Assembly (NCBI RefSeq): GCF_003589595.1
Contig: NW_020653718.1
Coordinates: 2,185,565-2,249,564, forward strand
Direction: 5' to 3'
Source of the DNA: Hyposmocoma kahamanoa
Taxonomy: Eukaryota; Arthropoda; Insecta; Lepidoptera; Cosmopterigidae
DNA length: 64,000 bases
Below the pieces are notes generated by a model. The model saw nothing but the letters and a program-made list of their open reading frames with translations. It made no database searches and had not been told where the DNA came from. A program made the position numbers and the translations under genes. This document shows, piece by piece, positions 12,601 to 22,149 of the stretch (position 1 is the stretch's first letter; the number at the start of each line of letters is the position of its first letter).

Positions 12601-15600
12601 CGTACCGTAAAGCACGTTATAACTAACTAATATTGAATTCAGAAGATTCAAAGATGCGGGTCTGGGGGTCTATTCCCGTTCTTTATCCGACACCCATCCG
12701 AATCAATTACTAGCAAATAAGTAATTCTAATTACAAGTGTTTTCATTTGGTCGAGTATTACTTATTTGACAATAATAAATTACCTATTTGACAATAATAG
12801 AGAACCGGAGTAAACTCCCTTTGCGGATTAAAGCCGGGTTTTCACCTTTTTTTTAGCTTTCCTCTAAAAGTATTGCTACTTCTTCTTAGCGTGTCGACTC
12901 TGGCGTTTATATTTGTTAGGACAAGTACTCAGCGACTGACACAGCATTATCAGTGGCGTTGTACATGTCCTCGCCTGTGCAGGTGTAGGGGCACGCAGGA
13001 CAAGACAAAAGATGTGCCATAGTCTAGGGAGAGACACTACAAATACATGCGCTCTCAGAGCTATAACTCCACCTGTGCATGCTCTCCTTGCCTCGGCCGA
13101 CTTGGGTCCGCAGTCTATTTAAAGACTTCAAAGTGTGCCATGGTAGATTATGCCCAGGAGAGAGATGCTCCGACAGCGGAATGAGTGATGCCGCGGGGTA
13201 TCTCTCCTTCCAGAGATTTATAAGGACTTGATTAGTTTCCCCGTCCAGAGGGAATACTTCTTTAATTAGCTATGTCGACTCTTTAGCCTCTGGTACTAGT
13301 CTCAAGTCTCAAGTAGTATTGCTACTAAAATAATATAGACCTAATAAAAGACAAGGAAAAATTAAATAATAGCATTATCTAACTCACTTTGCTAAAGTTT
13401 GTGAAGCAGCAGATAGTCCTAAACTGTAAATACCGCCAGAGGAGCCACCCATATCGGTCTCCGCGATTTCGGATAGGTCCCACAGCACGTTAGATGGATA
13501 CTCCAATGATGACATCTTCAAATACGATGTGATGGCTGAAATATTTATTTACTAATAATGTCTTTGTATACATTTCGCGTGATAGTACCTACGCGACACG
13601 CTTATCCATAGCTTTAAATTGCAAAGACCTAAGGATCACTGCCACTGCATCCGTCACTCTGAGACATAAACTTGACAAGTCCCATCTGCTGTTTAACCAG
13701 CACCCTTACCCATCAAAATCGGAACGCAGTAATGCTCATGTCACTGCTTGGTGGCAGTATTTCCCTAGACAAACTCTTTCTCAGGGAGCTCTATTGCTAC
13801 GTCACAGGGTTAATATTGTAGATTGTATTTACTGCAGACTCTTTCGTCAACAAATTCTGTTCTTAGATTGGCATTGCAAGAAACACGTTATGTGGAGTTA
13901 ATAAGTTTAGACTCAGGAGTCTGACTATTTCTCATCGTCGGCTTCTTTCCTTTCACTCAGCCAATAGGAAAAAATATGCATTTTTTCTAGTTTTAATATC
14001 TTGACAACAGCTGAACATGTCTTACCTTGTCCAAATTTCTTAAGCGTATTCCCACAATCTCCATCCCCACAGCCTGAATCCAAACGATTGAGAAGACCTT
14101 CATTCTTGGCTACTTCTTCGGCAGCTGTTTCCAAGCAACCTCTAAAGATTTCCTGCTCTTTTGGTGATAGTTTCGGGCCTGTTGTGATCTGAAATTAATT
14201 AAGTTTCTTATTTTTGTGTTTTGTCCAAAGATCTTATGTTCTGACTTTATTTAGGAGAAATTGTTCACTCACGATTCAAATTTATCTCTCTTCTGCTCAT
14301 CTTCTTTAAACGTTCAGAATAAACGCATAGTATACGTATTTTGAGTTCAAGTCTGTTTCAATCTTATAGTTTATCATCGCAAATGTTACCTAGTTTACAG
14401 TGCACACAAGTTTTTCGACTAGATGAGAACTGAAAAACTGCATTTAAATAGTAAGGTAATCACTTTTTTATTACCGATTAAATTAACGTTCTAATGTCAT
14501 ACCTCCACGTTAGAATTAAGTACAACAATCTACCTTCCGACTATGTGCCTGCAGTAAAGTCTCATCATCACCAACTCCTCCATCTCCCTTCACGGACAGA
14601 GGTCCACCAGCCCATCCCAACACAGTTGTGGGATAGTCTAAAAGTTCCAACCACAAATCGCCATGTTCCTGGTTCAGGTTCATCAAACAGATTTGAAAGC
14701 CATGCATTTCAAGCGATGTCTTCATGTGTCCGGAGAATATGCGTTCTGGCGTTATTCTTTTGTTTTCTGAAATAATTAAAAGATCTTAACATCGCTCTGA
14801 GCTAAAAATATGAATATAATGACTTTGACTGTTCAAAAATTCAAACGGCAAAACAAATCTTACAACTGGCGTAGGTACTAATAGTAAAGTCAAAATGTAC
14901 TTACCTAAATAGTCCTTAGTTTCTGCTGCAATAATGTTCATTTCGAGTAAAGATGTTCCACCCAAGTTATTAATCATGACCGCTACTCTGTCGCCACTCT
15001 TTAATTTTATGTGAGCTACTACCTAAAAAGTACAACAAGGTTTGCAACATTCATACTTCTGAAAAAAGGCAGTAAGCATTGTCTTCTTCGATGTATGTAT
15101 CATTCCATCATCCTACATTTTACTCCTGCCTTATACTGTTGTCTGCATACTACAGCCAAATTTTTAACTCTCATGCGATCATAGTATACCAAACTCTAGC
15201 GGTGATGAATATTGATCTAAGATCTCTTGTGGATAACGAACTGACCAACTTTAAGTTTATTAGCAACATATAAAAACCAACCTTATCCAGAATCATAGTT
15301 ACAACTTCTTTGGCAGTCCCTATCTTCATTTTCGTAATACCAGCTTCTCCGTGTACTCCTGCACCGAGCTCTAATTCATCATGTGCTATTTCGAATAGAG
15401 TGTGTTGGCCTGCAGCAGGAATTACAGGGTTTTCATTAGAAATTATGATCGGGTAGATCATGTGGTAATCTGTATGTATCTGTTATCGTTCGATGCGACC
15501 AAAATGACTATCTTGAGCTACAGTTATTTTTCAACTCAAAATTCATCATTTGATGTTAAGTAATTGGTTTACGAAACTAACTAACTAAATAGACCATTCG

Positions 15601-18544
15601 ACAGCCACAAGTGCACGTGTATATAAATATAAAAAGAAAACATAAACAAACCGGGTAAAGAGCAAGGCGACAAGGTAACGCCAAGGGTAGCCATGAACTT
15701 GTTCGCCTCAGCGGCTATGTTGCGTATTGTTACCAAATCGAAGCCTTTTGCTGCCATACCACCGCATAACTAGAATCCAAACATCATTTTTTTTTGTCCA
15801 CATCCCCATCAAATATGTATTTTAGATTATCACATGGAATGACAGTTTAATAGGATATGATTAATTGTGTTAATTACAGTCAGATTTGGGAAATGTGTAG
15901 TGCCAGAAAACCGTACAACCGGCTGCAAAAGTAGATCAACATAACATTTTATATTCGTACCTTGTAGAAGAAAACTTCACCACACATACTGCGTCCACCA
16001 GTCTTGTTATGACTAGACGCTACATCTTCTCCCACTATAAGACCTTCCACCTAAAAGGAAAGATAGACTTTTTTCTATATGCATATATACATTAATGACT
16101 TGGACTTTAACAAAGATGAAATATGTACCTTAATGCCAGCAATTTTTGCTTTCTCAATAGCTTTGCCGAAGTTCAATCGATCACCGGTGTAATTTCCAAT
16201 TATAACAATGACTCCACCTGTAAAAAAAAGATCAGGGTCATCTTTCTCATACCATATTCAGTTGGTTATCTCATTTAATGTAAAATAAGTAGATAAAATT
16301 ATTATCCCAACGGATTATACCTCTTCAAATCTGGCTCGATTCTTTTTCCAGCAAATACTGGTCGGTGACCTTTTCGTTACCGGAGGTGGCATCACACATA
16401 ATATATTTATACTTAGTGTCTTTGTTAGGGTTGAAACCTATTTCAATATAATTTTGTTTTGGTATTATTTATTTGTGTCTTGCGTTTGATTTTTTTGATT
16501 CTGTGTCTTTATTTTTATTATTGTTTTTACTTCTTTTTCTTCCATTTTGTTTCTTTTGTCTTTTGAGGGGTCATTTGTGTCAGTCAAATAAATATATTTT
16601 CTTTCTTTCTATTCATAAAATTGGAAAAGCGTAAAATACCCGAGTGATACTTGTAAAGCTGCGCAATCGCGTAAAGAACTTGTCCAGTCGCGGGCGAAGC
16701 AAAGACGCTCCCCGATACAGAACCGTCCAGCATCCCGGGTCCAACCAATCCTGTAATAAAAATCATTGTTTGCATTAATTCAACCAGATTATGAAGATCC
16801 TTAAAAAAGTATCATAATGCAGAAGTCAAGAATTTCTAAGAACAAACAATCGTGTTTGGAAATGATAATGCAAAGGAAGTACGTCAAAAACAAGAACAAA
16901 TCATACGATCTGTTTACCCCAGAGACAGATAGGATTAAAAGTATATGTGCATGGCGGCATTAAAAAGACTTGTATGTTAATATAAAAACATCTCCTAACA
17001 AATTTCTTAGCAGTAAAGCTTCTTGTGAAAGAATGCGTCCAGGAATGTAGGGACTGTTACTCATTTCTGCCGCCAAGTAGTAATGTAAGAATTGTGTTAC
17101 ATTTTAAAGGGTGTTGGTGAATTTACAAGTACGAATTTCAACTATGTCTCAAGGTGACGGACACAGTGGCAATGCCCCTCAGATCTTTGCGATTTACAGC
17201 TCTGTGTGACTCTAGATGTGTCCCTTACCACCAGGCCCACGAAGAAGAGACTTGCGCCCTGTCCAGTGCTAATTGTCAGAAAATAGACTCCTTACAGAGA
17301 TGGGCAAGCACCCGGGTTTCAAGGTAAGGTTAGTTTAGGGTAGGGTTTCTAAAAATCGAGGGCTTAGCGAGGTACTTAATTCGTGTTTTGTTCCAATTGA
17401 ATTGAATATTATTGCAAAATGTTTATTGCTTTCTGATCGAGATGATTATATTTGCCTTTCTATTGAATCGGTTCGCGTGAAACTCGCGATGTCGATACAA
17501 AAAATCGTCAGATCGTATGCACTTCAATCGATTTTCGTAAACATCGAATCGTAATGTGCATCCTTAGTAGTGAGAATCCACAATATTGCAAGGTGGGTAT
17601 TGTATGGAGTTATCTTTTTGGTCTAAAAAGTCTATAAATTATTAAAAAAAAACAAAAACTCGACTGCAAAAAAATTTAGCTGGAAACATTGACTTACAAT
17701 TATATGGACGTCGGGTCCGCGCTAAAAAGTGTCCGCACTAAACTTGTAAGGCGCTAAAATCGTATACAGAGCGCGACACTCCGCTTTAGTCTTCATTTGT
17801 TCTACTGACAGCGCGATACTGCGATGACATTACAATTTAAATTTCGAATAGGTTGACTTGGGACATTTTTTTCGTGGTTTTCGTATTAGACCCGTCGTCC
17901 ATTTATTTGTAAGTCAATGGCTGGAAAGATAAAAAAAAATATTCCCCTCACTACATATATATTGATTACTTTTATAGCTATGACACTCCCACCATCAAGA
18001 CGAATCTAACGACACCTCATATGTCAAAATCCATCAAGCCGTTTAGGCTTAGATTTAGAAATACAATCTAAAGGTATCGAGTTCTTAGGTTTTCGCGATT
18101 GTTACACATAGTCAGTCAGCCAGTTGACAGTCAACCGTGACCATGGGACCTGTAAAGGCCCCGAAACGTCGGTTTGTTTGAAAACACAAATATACGCGAT
18201 TTAAATCCGGAAAAATAGTTTCATTTCCTAAATATAAAGGTAGTTGGAAGAAATCTCTTTATGGTACATACCTACTCGCCTTTGCACACATTAACGTTTT
18301 AACTTCTTTGTTAATATTTGTGATTTGTTTCGTTGTAGGTATAACAAAGTGTTTACATACGTACATACATAATGTTGGCTCTAGTGCTTATTTATTTTGT
18401 GTTGAGTGTGTCAGTAGACGATAATATAGATAGTTCTTCAATCTATATCGACAGTTCATCGAACTGTACCAGTTACTGACCTGCTGCAAATGGCTCATGT
18501 CCAGATCCTCCACCACCAAGAACTGCTACTTTTTTAGTGTCTAC
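3512..18544 (-). CDS. TKFC: Triokinase/FMN cyclase (dihydroxyacetone kinase), 13 coding exons, 5' end missing
   Basis: Cytosolic enzyme that phosphorylates dihydroxyacetone and glyceraldehyde with ATP and, in animals, also splits FAD to cyclic FMN. CDS = join of 18481-18544, 16640-16750, 16129-16217, 15961-16050, 15652-15769, 15282-15409, 14905-15022, 14534-14766, 14026-14188, 13388-13535, 12292-12391, 11696-11823 and 3512-3626, read on the minus strand. This is 1605 nt, 534 residues plus TAA. All introns are GT-AG and phases agree at every junction. The first eight exons make the DhaK domain (GGGGSGHEP nucleotide-proximal loop, NYTGDRLNF, GAGVHGEAG with the substrate-binding His). The last five make the all-helical DhaL domain (DSGCGDGDCGNTL Mg-ATP motif, GGSSGG, EPGDRTM, AGRASY). 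The family is about 575 residues, so roughly 40 N-terminal residues lie in an unfound exon above 18,544. The last intron holds a LINE with a nested mariner. Family assignment is from remembered motifs; exon borders are read directly. Confidence 0.93.
4060..4236 (-). pseudogene. Possible Harbinger-type transposase N-terminal fragment
   Basis: The minus strand reads ITWDEYEMFDYLESDASHDN, a stop, then LRDRSDPFEMHAQQFMKDTG. R-D-x-S-x-P-F-E followed by x-x-F-x-x-x-x-x-L resembles the start of PIF/Harbinger transposases. The frame is short and broken, so the assignment is tentative. Confidence 0.35.
4522..5916 (+). CDS. LINE ORF1: PHD-like finger, coiled coil, SGNH-like domain
   Basis: Intact 464-residue ORF. 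Residues 5-55 form a PHD-like zinc finger (CEKC...CSSC...H-x-x-C...CNNC). About 127-175 is a Leu/Glu/Lys coiled coil, 180-270 is low-complexity and Ser/Pro/Thr-rich, and 275-400 resembles an SGNH/GDSL hydrolase core (IFGDEQVRG at block I, VFSVGCNDKN near the G-x-N-D block). Some CR1-type ORF1 proteins are known to carry PHD and esterase-like domains. The role is RNA binding and chaperoning in retrotransposition. Block I reads G-D-E rather than G-D-S, so esterase activity is doubtful. Confidence 0.8.
   Translation: MALVCEKCSNSIENREFLICSSCKLTFHLDCCNVSSKRFYLMEKEKRGTWKCNNCFAKQTPLSENVTVRTKYRAVISTENSFEALASLSGNEDNNVDDYDDDLEQTSFLTTSEHNRSCPERTMIYDKAEKMEKLISELQEKLQQADNEIVNLLSENYTLKDKIKSQAVIISSLKKISGSTVRNNSIKNIRKSKAQNQSYINLSGDQTNLNLQNTSNDIGTTIANHVRNHKPMHIPTPIGMSTPTPQPSTSRLQPLPSSAPYKTKTFTTQPKKPIIYIFGDEQVRGLSQSLLNSRRGKWNDVYDVRAVVKPYASSSQIVNDLTNMTNVITKHDLIVFSVGCNDKNPFTLLTNICNTLHNFRDNDILLFNIRNNKHLNINALNYDLEKFTKNYSNCTLINIKDQRLSWSSMVFKLNVEIDFLNYRREFIESGIKSRKLHKPTPTANSNNNDTFFRLQRKYSDSTNL
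6699..7980 (+). mobile_element. Mariner (cecropia-like) with TIRs and TA duplication
   Basis: It starts GGGGTTAAAGTATGAAATTG and ends with the exact reverse complement of about 23 bp. It is flanked by TA at 6697-6698 and TA at 7981-7982. Length is 1282 bp, normal for mariner. It sits inside LINE ORF2 and removing it restores the LINE frame, so it is younger than the LINE. Confidence 0.96.
6886..7905 (+). pseudogene. Mariner transposase, D,D34D, nonsense and frameshifts
   Basis: N-terminal paired-like helix-turn-helix (GTNAAETARNINAAFGEG...TVRFWFKRFRDG), linker WVPHDL, catalytic D in TCDEKWI, D in LLHDNARPHTA and D in YSPDLAPTDYHFF with exactly 34 residues between the last two. Breaks: TGA at 6904-6906 (seventh codon, probably from CGA), a 1-bp deletion near 7,733 and a 1-bp insertion near 7,791 that restores the frame for the C-terminus (GINNLPIRWQQCIDN). 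The ATG at 6886 is in frame with the main ORF. About 339 residues, close to the usual 345. Confidence 0.93.
10893..11192 (+). repeat. Lepidopteran-style repeat P (CCTCCTTTTTGAAGTCGGTT end)
   Basis: Ends TCCTCCTTTTTGAAGTCGGT and shares ATTCATCCCCTAGTTTGC and TACCCTCTTTCCAACAAAA with copies at 19,935-20,277, 26,874-27,325 (reverse) and 49,295-49,797. Confidence 0.65.
11696..11823 (-). CDS. TKFC: Triokinase penultimate exon
   Basis: Encodes LDTLYPASVVYKENMKG and the helix ending ATANMTAK. The last two bases (AA) run into GTAAGTAC, a near-perfect donor. In the unspliced frame the next codon is TAA, so this exon could be misread as the gene end. The exon at 3626 restores the conserved AGRASY tail. 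Confidence 0.92.
12045..12240 (-). repeat. Abundant SINE-like repeat S
   Basis: The consensus contains GGTGGTAAGCGACACGCCTG, TTGACAAGTCCCATGTGCCT and CGGAACGCAGTAATGCTCAC. This divergent copy sits in the triokinase intron between 11,824 and 12,291. The family has about ten copies in the window. Confidence 0.6.
12292..12391 (-). CDS. TKFC: Triokinase exon, GAEPGDRTM
   Basis: Encodes AKSNDASAWLTAWQGAMEAI then TKYGGAEPGDRTM; the G-D-R-T-M motif is a DhaL signature. Acceptor TTTTAG, donor GTAGTA. Phase 2 in, phase 0 out. Confidence 0.94.
12665..12815 (+). repeat. Short inverted-repeat element (degenerate)
   Basis: Left GGTCTATTCCCGTTCT and right AATAGAGAACCGG are inverted. The interior TTGGTCGAGTATTACTTATT matches the element at 19,420-19,584. 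Confidence 0.5.
12895..13270 (-). pseudogene. LINE ORF2 C-terminal remnant
   Basis: The minus strand contains (with a shift) ECICSVS, QTMAHLL-like and CPACPYTCTGEDMYNATDNA followed by VSVAEYLS. The C-x-C...H-x-x-x-C pattern is the cysteine-rich tail of many insect LINEs. In a triokinase intron. Confidence 0.45.
13388..13535 (-). CDS. TKFC: Triokinase exon, DhaL MGGSSGG
   Basis: Encodes EIAETDMGGSSGGIYSLGLS; M-G-G-S-S-G is the second DhaL phosphate-contact loop. Acceptor TTTCAG, donor GTGAGT. Ends in phase 2. Confidence 0.94.
13588..13830 (+). repeat. SINE-like repeat S
   Basis: Contains TTGACAAGTCCCATCTGCTG and GAACGCAGTAATGCTCATGT, in the triokinase intron between 13,536 and 14,025. Confidence 0.65.
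14026..14188 (-). CDS. TKFC: Triokinase exon, DhaL nucleotide motif
   Basis: Encodes the start of DhaL and LNRLDSGCGDGDCGNTLKKF. The Asp residues of D-x-x-x-G-D-G-D chelate Mg-ATP in this family. Acceptor TTTCAG, donor GTAAGA. Ends in phase 1. Confidence 0.94.
14534..14766 (-). CDS. TKFC: Triokinase exon, end of DhaK domain and linker
   Basis: Encodes RITPERIFSGHMKTSLEMHG (the family's T-S-L-E-M-x-G block), then the DhaK C-terminus and the linker to DhaL, ending LLQAHSRK. At 233 bp it is the longest exon. Acceptor TATTTCAG, donor GTAGAT. Phase 1 in, phase 0 out. Confidence 0.92.
14905..15022 (-). CDS. TKFC: Triokinase exon, VMINNLGGTS
   Basis: Encodes VVAHIKLKSGDRVAVMINNL then GGTSLLEMNIIAAET. 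The N-N-L-G-G-x-S motif is conserved in DhaK. Acceptor TTTTTAG, donor GTAAGT. Ends in phase 1. Confidence 0.93.
15282..15409 (-). CDS. TKFC: Triokinase active-site exon with GVHGEAG
   Basis: Encodes FEIAHDELELGAGVHGEAG. The His in G-V-H-G-E-A-G is the residue that covalently binds the ketose as a hemiaminal in this family. The acceptor CTGCAG sits inside a longer open frame, but the phase join to the upstream exon (G|GC) fixes the start here. Donor GTTGGT is weak. Confidence 0.93.
15652..15769 (-). CDS. TKFC: Triokinase exon, TLGVTLSPCSLPG
   Basis: Encodes LCGGMAAKGFDLVTIRNIAA and then KFMATLGVTLSPCSLPG, the conserved T-x-G-V-x-L-x-x-C-x-x-P-G run before the active-site exon. Acceptor TTCTAG, donor GTTTGT. 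Ends in phase 1. Confidence 0.93.
15961..16050 (-). CDS. TKFC: Triokinase exon, VGEDVASS / GRSMCG
   Basis: Thirty codons, phase 0 at both ends. Encodes VEGLIVGEDVASSHNKTGGR then SMCGEVFFYK, matching the V-x-D-D-x-A...G-x-R-G-L-x-G segment of DhaK. Acceptor TTTTAG, donor GTACGA. Confidence 0.93.
16129..16217 (-). CDS. TKFC: Triokinase exon, NYTGDRLNF motif
   Basis: Encodes GVIVIIGNYTGDRLNFGKA and continues to IAGIK. NYTGDRLNF is among the most conserved DhaK strings. Acceptor TTTACAG, donor GTACAT. Ends in phase 0. Confidence 0.94.
16640..16750 (-). CDS. TKFC: Triokinase exon, GPGMLDGSVSGSVFASP
   Basis: Acceptor ATTACAG, donor GTATTT (a weak match to consensus). Encodes LVGPGMLDGSVSGSVFASP followed by a helix. 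It corresponds to the conserved G-x-G-M-L-x-G segment of DhaK. Phase 1 in, phase 1 out. Confidence 0.92.
17025..17265 (-). repeat. SINE-like repeat S
   Basis: Has the CTTGTGAAAGAATGCGTCCA end and GTGTCCCTTACCACCAGGCC head in reverse order. Divergent copy in a triokinase intron. Confidence 0.6.
17687..17919 (+). mobile_element. hAT-like MITE, short subtype, TSD GCTGGAAA
   Basis: Begins CATTGACTTACAATTATATG and ends CCATTTATTTGTAAGTCAATG inverted. Exact 8-bp target duplication GCTGGAAA at 17,679-17,686 and 17,920-17,927. 233 bp, in a triokinase intron. Confidence 0.93.
18074..18229 (+). repeat. Fold-back retroposon G copy
   Basis: Contains GTCAACCGTGACCATGGGAC and CCGAAACGTCGGTTTGTTTG, ending GGAAAAATAGTTTCATTTCC. 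It starts with TATCGAGTTCTTAGGTTTTC, the reverse of the family's other end. Two related copies at 30,916 and 54,515. Confidence 0.7.
18481..18544 (-). CDS. TKFC: Triokinase exon with GGGGSGHEP motif (first recovered exon)
   Basis: Encodes VDTKKVAVLGGGGSGHEPF and ends in phase 1 (G|GA). Acceptor TTTTCAG, donor GTCAGT. The Gly-rich loop is the N-terminal DhaK signature. It starts in phase 0, so an upstream coding exon must end on a codon boundary. Confidence 0.93.
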
Positions 18545-18837
18545 CTGAAAATTGTATAAAACCACATTTGATCATATCGCACTGCTATTACAATAGTGTT
18601 GTAACTCAAAATACGTGAAGTTACCATTTCTGAATGTAAGATTTGATTCTCTACACGACAATAAAACCGTCGTTAGAATATTGTAAGAAACAATTAAAAT
18701 ATATTCTACTTAACTCCAAGTGAGACAAACCTTATGTGAGCCAGTAGCTGGACAAAACAGTCCTTACTCATTACTCAGTTCGATATTTGGCAAGTAGGAA
18801 ATTGTTTTGATTTCGGTAACAAACTTTAACCTATATA

Positions 18838-19122
18838 CATTGACTTACAATTATATGGACGTCGGGTCCGCGCTAAAAAGTGTCCGAACTTATAGGGCGT
18901 TAAATCGTATACAGAGCGTCATTCACGCTTTAGTCTTCGTTTGTTCGACTGACAGCGAAGCAAGCAAAATTAGACAGTACTGCGATGACATTACAATTTA
19001 AATTCAACGTTTTAGCTTTTTCATATTCCTTTACATGTCACTACGTTTAAATAGGTTGACATGGGACATTTTTTTCGTGGTTTTTGTATTAGACCCGTCG
19101 TCCATTTATTTGTAAGTCAATG
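18838..19122 (+). mobile_element. hAT-like MITE, long subtype, TSD CCTATATA
   Basis: Same terminal repeats as 17,687-17,919 but with about 50 bp more inside (TTAGCTTTTTCATATTCCTT). Exact 8-bp duplication CCTATATA on both sides. Confidence 0.93.
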
Positions 19123-19419
19123 CCTATATATATATTTTTCTATAATATCTAGTGACGGGGCGAAGAAGTCGTGAGCGTTCATAAATATATAAATTTCTAT
19201 AATCTTTCACGGGAAGTGAGTAATTCGTTCATTGAGTCTGAAAAAATACACTTTTTAAGTTAATACACTATTGTATTAACAATGTGATATGTTAAAAGTG
19301 CTTTTATCACATGAAAGCCATAAAAATAATGATAGAAATAGTGTATGGACATAATGTACAATAGACAATACAAGTTACGCTGCGGCCCGCTGTTGCCGCC
19401 ATTACGACACTAAACAAGG

Positions 19420-19584
19420 TGTCTATTTCTGTTCTCCATCCGAAACAATTACTCGACCAAAACAAAAAAACAATGTGAAGTACGACGCTTCATTTGCATC
19501 ATGCCTCTTTTAATTTGGTCGTGTATTACTTATTGGACAGTAAATTGTTTCTGACGGATGTAGGACGGAGAACGGAAATAGACC
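19420..19584 (+). mobile_element. Short inverted-repeat element (MITE)
   Basis: Left GTCTATTTCTGTTCTCCATC and right end ACGGAGAACGGAAATAGACC form terminal inverted repeats. A related copy lies at 12,665-12,815. Too short to encode protein. Confidence 0.6.
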
Positions 19585-19679
19585 CCCAGTAGTTCGAGTG
19601 GACGTGTGTGAAGTAAAACTAACGTTGTTTTATTGAGCTATCTCTGTACAAGTAGTGTAGACGTCACAAATACTAATTA

Positions 19680-19870
19680 ATAGTTAGCTTATATAGATCC
19701 CATTGTTGGACACATGCCTCCTCCTCCCACCCAAGGCGGATGGGAACTTCACATAGCAATCCTCGCAATGTTTTCTTTCTGCTCATGGTAAATTTCAAAT
19801 TTCGCACAAAAATTTCGAAAAACTCAAAGGTACAGGCCCGGTTTCGAACCCACGACTCTACCACGCCTAT
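19680..19870 (-). repeat. tRNA-headed SINE
   Basis: The reverse strand reads GGTAGAGTCGTGGGTTCGAA (B-box-like GGTTCGAAACC), then an AT-rich body, ending near GGGATCTATATAAGCTAACT, a common lepidopteran SINE tail. Not an intact tRNA. Confidence 0.55.
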
Positions 19871-19934
19871 ACGAATTACATAAAACCCATTATATATAAA
19901 TGGTATCGTTCCGTGGCTTAATTGTTTTATGAAA

Positions 19935-20277
19935 TCTATTAATGAAATCGGTTATCGGATAGTGCACACATCCGGATTCATCCCCTAGTTCGCCACTATA
20001 CGGGACTTGACACAGGAGGTAATAAAAATCGGTTCTTACTTCTCAAAGTACATTGAGAGAGAAAAACGCCTTGAATTGGAGAATAGCAAAATCAACCATT
20101 AAAATAATTGCTCGTTATAATAAAATTTAGGCGCTTTTTATAAAAATGAATCTTCATGCGTCACAGCCACCCTTAGAGGTGGATGATTTTCTTCAAAATT
20201 AAATCGCGTAACATACATACAAAAAAAACATACAGTGGAATTGAGAACCTCCTCCTTTTTTTGAAATCGGTTAAAAA
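19935..20277 (+). repeat. Repeat P copy
   Basis: Same landmarks as 49,295-49,797, with an internal deletion of the GGGACC...TACCCTC segment. Confidence 0.65.
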
Positions 20278-20432
20278 ATACGGTCCGATTTATGAAATAA
20301 CAATATTACGATCCGATTTATGCCAATGACGTGACGATTACACTGGTGATAAAAAACAACTTTATCAAAAAAGAATTAAATACCAGATACATATTTGGTT
20401 ACTCATATTAAGTTTTTTATTTATAATACCGA

Positions 20433-20900
20433 GTGATGGCACGAACAAGTCGTGGGCCTGGTGGTAAGCGACAAGCCTGTCCATAACAGGGTGCTGTGCG
20501 GGGCAGCTGACCCAAGGCCCTAGGCCTTTTGAGAAACGGTTGAAGTCTGTGCAAACAGGCTGATCTGGGGCCAGGACCCAACTGAGAAGGTCGCGGTGCT
20601 TGCACAGGCTATAGTGCCCTTCTCGTATACCCTAAAAGTCGGAAGGGTCACTATAATCAAAACTTATGAAGAAAGCAAAAGGAGGTGTCCATAACAGTTG
20701 CAGTGCCACTCGGAGCTTTAAAACGAAAAGATTGGAGGGGCACTACCACTGCGCCGGGCACCCTGTGACGTAAGTTGACAAGTCCCATTTCCTTGTAATT
20801 TTACCAGCACCCTTATCCTTCAAAACCGGAACGCAGTAATGCTCACATTACTGCTTGGCAGCAGAAATAGGTAAGGTGGCAGTACTTCTCTGGGTACTGC
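20433..20900 (+). repeat. SINE-like repeat S with internal insert
   Basis: Head GACAAGCCTGTCCATAACAG at about 20,470, then about 180 bp of foreign sequence, then the family resumes at GTGTCCATAACAGTTGCAGT (about 20,688) and runs to the CTTGGCAGCAGAAATAG end. Confidence 0.65.
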
Positions 20901-21540
20901 TATTAATAAGTGACGATATAATTCACCTAATTTATGCGTGTAAACAATCACTTAACACCTTAAGTTGTCATCGATTTGGGGATTAGTCATTGACTTATGG
21001 GATTAGTGAATATTATAGAAATGCCAGTAATTGAGATGCGGACGAGCAGCGTAGCGTTTATTAAAAAAAACACAAACAGAAAAATAATAATCATAAACTA
21101 AAGACATACCACCTCCTATATAGACAATCAAATCAACCCTTACTCTAAACTAAACAGAGCGTTGCCATTTTATAATATTATTATGGTTACAATTCATCGA
21201 TCGATATTAATTATTAACAATCATAAATAGCGCCACCTATCCAGTAGTAAGGTTGGTGTTGGTAGATGGCACCACTAACATAGATTACAATCAAAGGTCT
21301 TTTTTGACGAAGTAGCCCACCGTACCCTCCCATAATCCACGCATACATCAATAGGTGTCGCTAAAGTTTGAAATAATTCGTATGCTAACATTCTATTTCA
21401 TAAATGTGAAAGTACTTGCAGCTTCATCAGTAACATATGTGTAAACGTTAGGCTACTTAAAATTAACTTACAATTTACTTAAAACTTAATTAATTACTTA
21501 GACACTTAATACGTATAAACTAGCCATTAAAAAGATTTAT

Positions 21541-21713
21541 GGTCGTATTCCAGGACTCTATTCAATGCTCAAGTCAGGATTTGAGCAGACTTGAGTATGA
21601 TTTCAAGCACTGGAAATACGACCCTAATGGCAAGGACTTGAGTATGATTTCTAGTGCTTTGAATCATACTCAAGTCCTGACTTGAGCATTGAGTATAGTT
21701 CTAGAATACGACC
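21541..21713 (+). mobile_element. Palindromic MITE Q
   Basis: GGTCGTATTCCAGGACTCTA at the left, its near-complement AGTTCTAGAATACGACC at the right; inside, ATGCTCAAGTCAGGATTTGA recurs inverted. Related copy at 50,609-50,782. Confidence 0.7.
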
Positions 21714-21724
21714 CTTAGTTTAGT

Positions 21725-21975
21725 AGCAGTAGAGGTCCTTGTGAAAGAGTTCGTCCAGGGAAGTACTGTCACTTTACGTATTTCTGCTGCCAAGCAGTAA
21801 TGTGAAATGATAGACCCATGGGGCTTGGCAACTTATATCTCAGGATGACTAGCGCAGTGGCGTGCCCCTCAGATCTTTGCGATTTAAAACTCTGAGTGGC
21901 GCGGTAACTACTATAGAAAGGCGCGTCTCTTGCCACCAAAACGCACGTCTTCTTCTTCCAGTCACTTGGTGTCAT
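21725..21975 (-). repeat. SINE-like repeat S
   Basis: Reverse copy with CCTTGTGAAAGAGTTCGTCC, TTTCTGCTGCCAAGCAGTAA and AGATCTTTGCGATTTAAAAC. Confidence 0.65.
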
Positions 21976-22149
21976 AGAAAAAAAGATTCTTCGTTACCTT
22001 ATTGGGTACTGTAATAACTCGATGTTTCGGATGAAGATGCAAGGATGGATAAACAGCAACTACGCCACGAAGATTATCATCCACGCATGTTTCTGGAGAG
22101 TTTATGATCTTCTTCGTTATATGTTTCCCGCTCATGTTTATTCACTAGA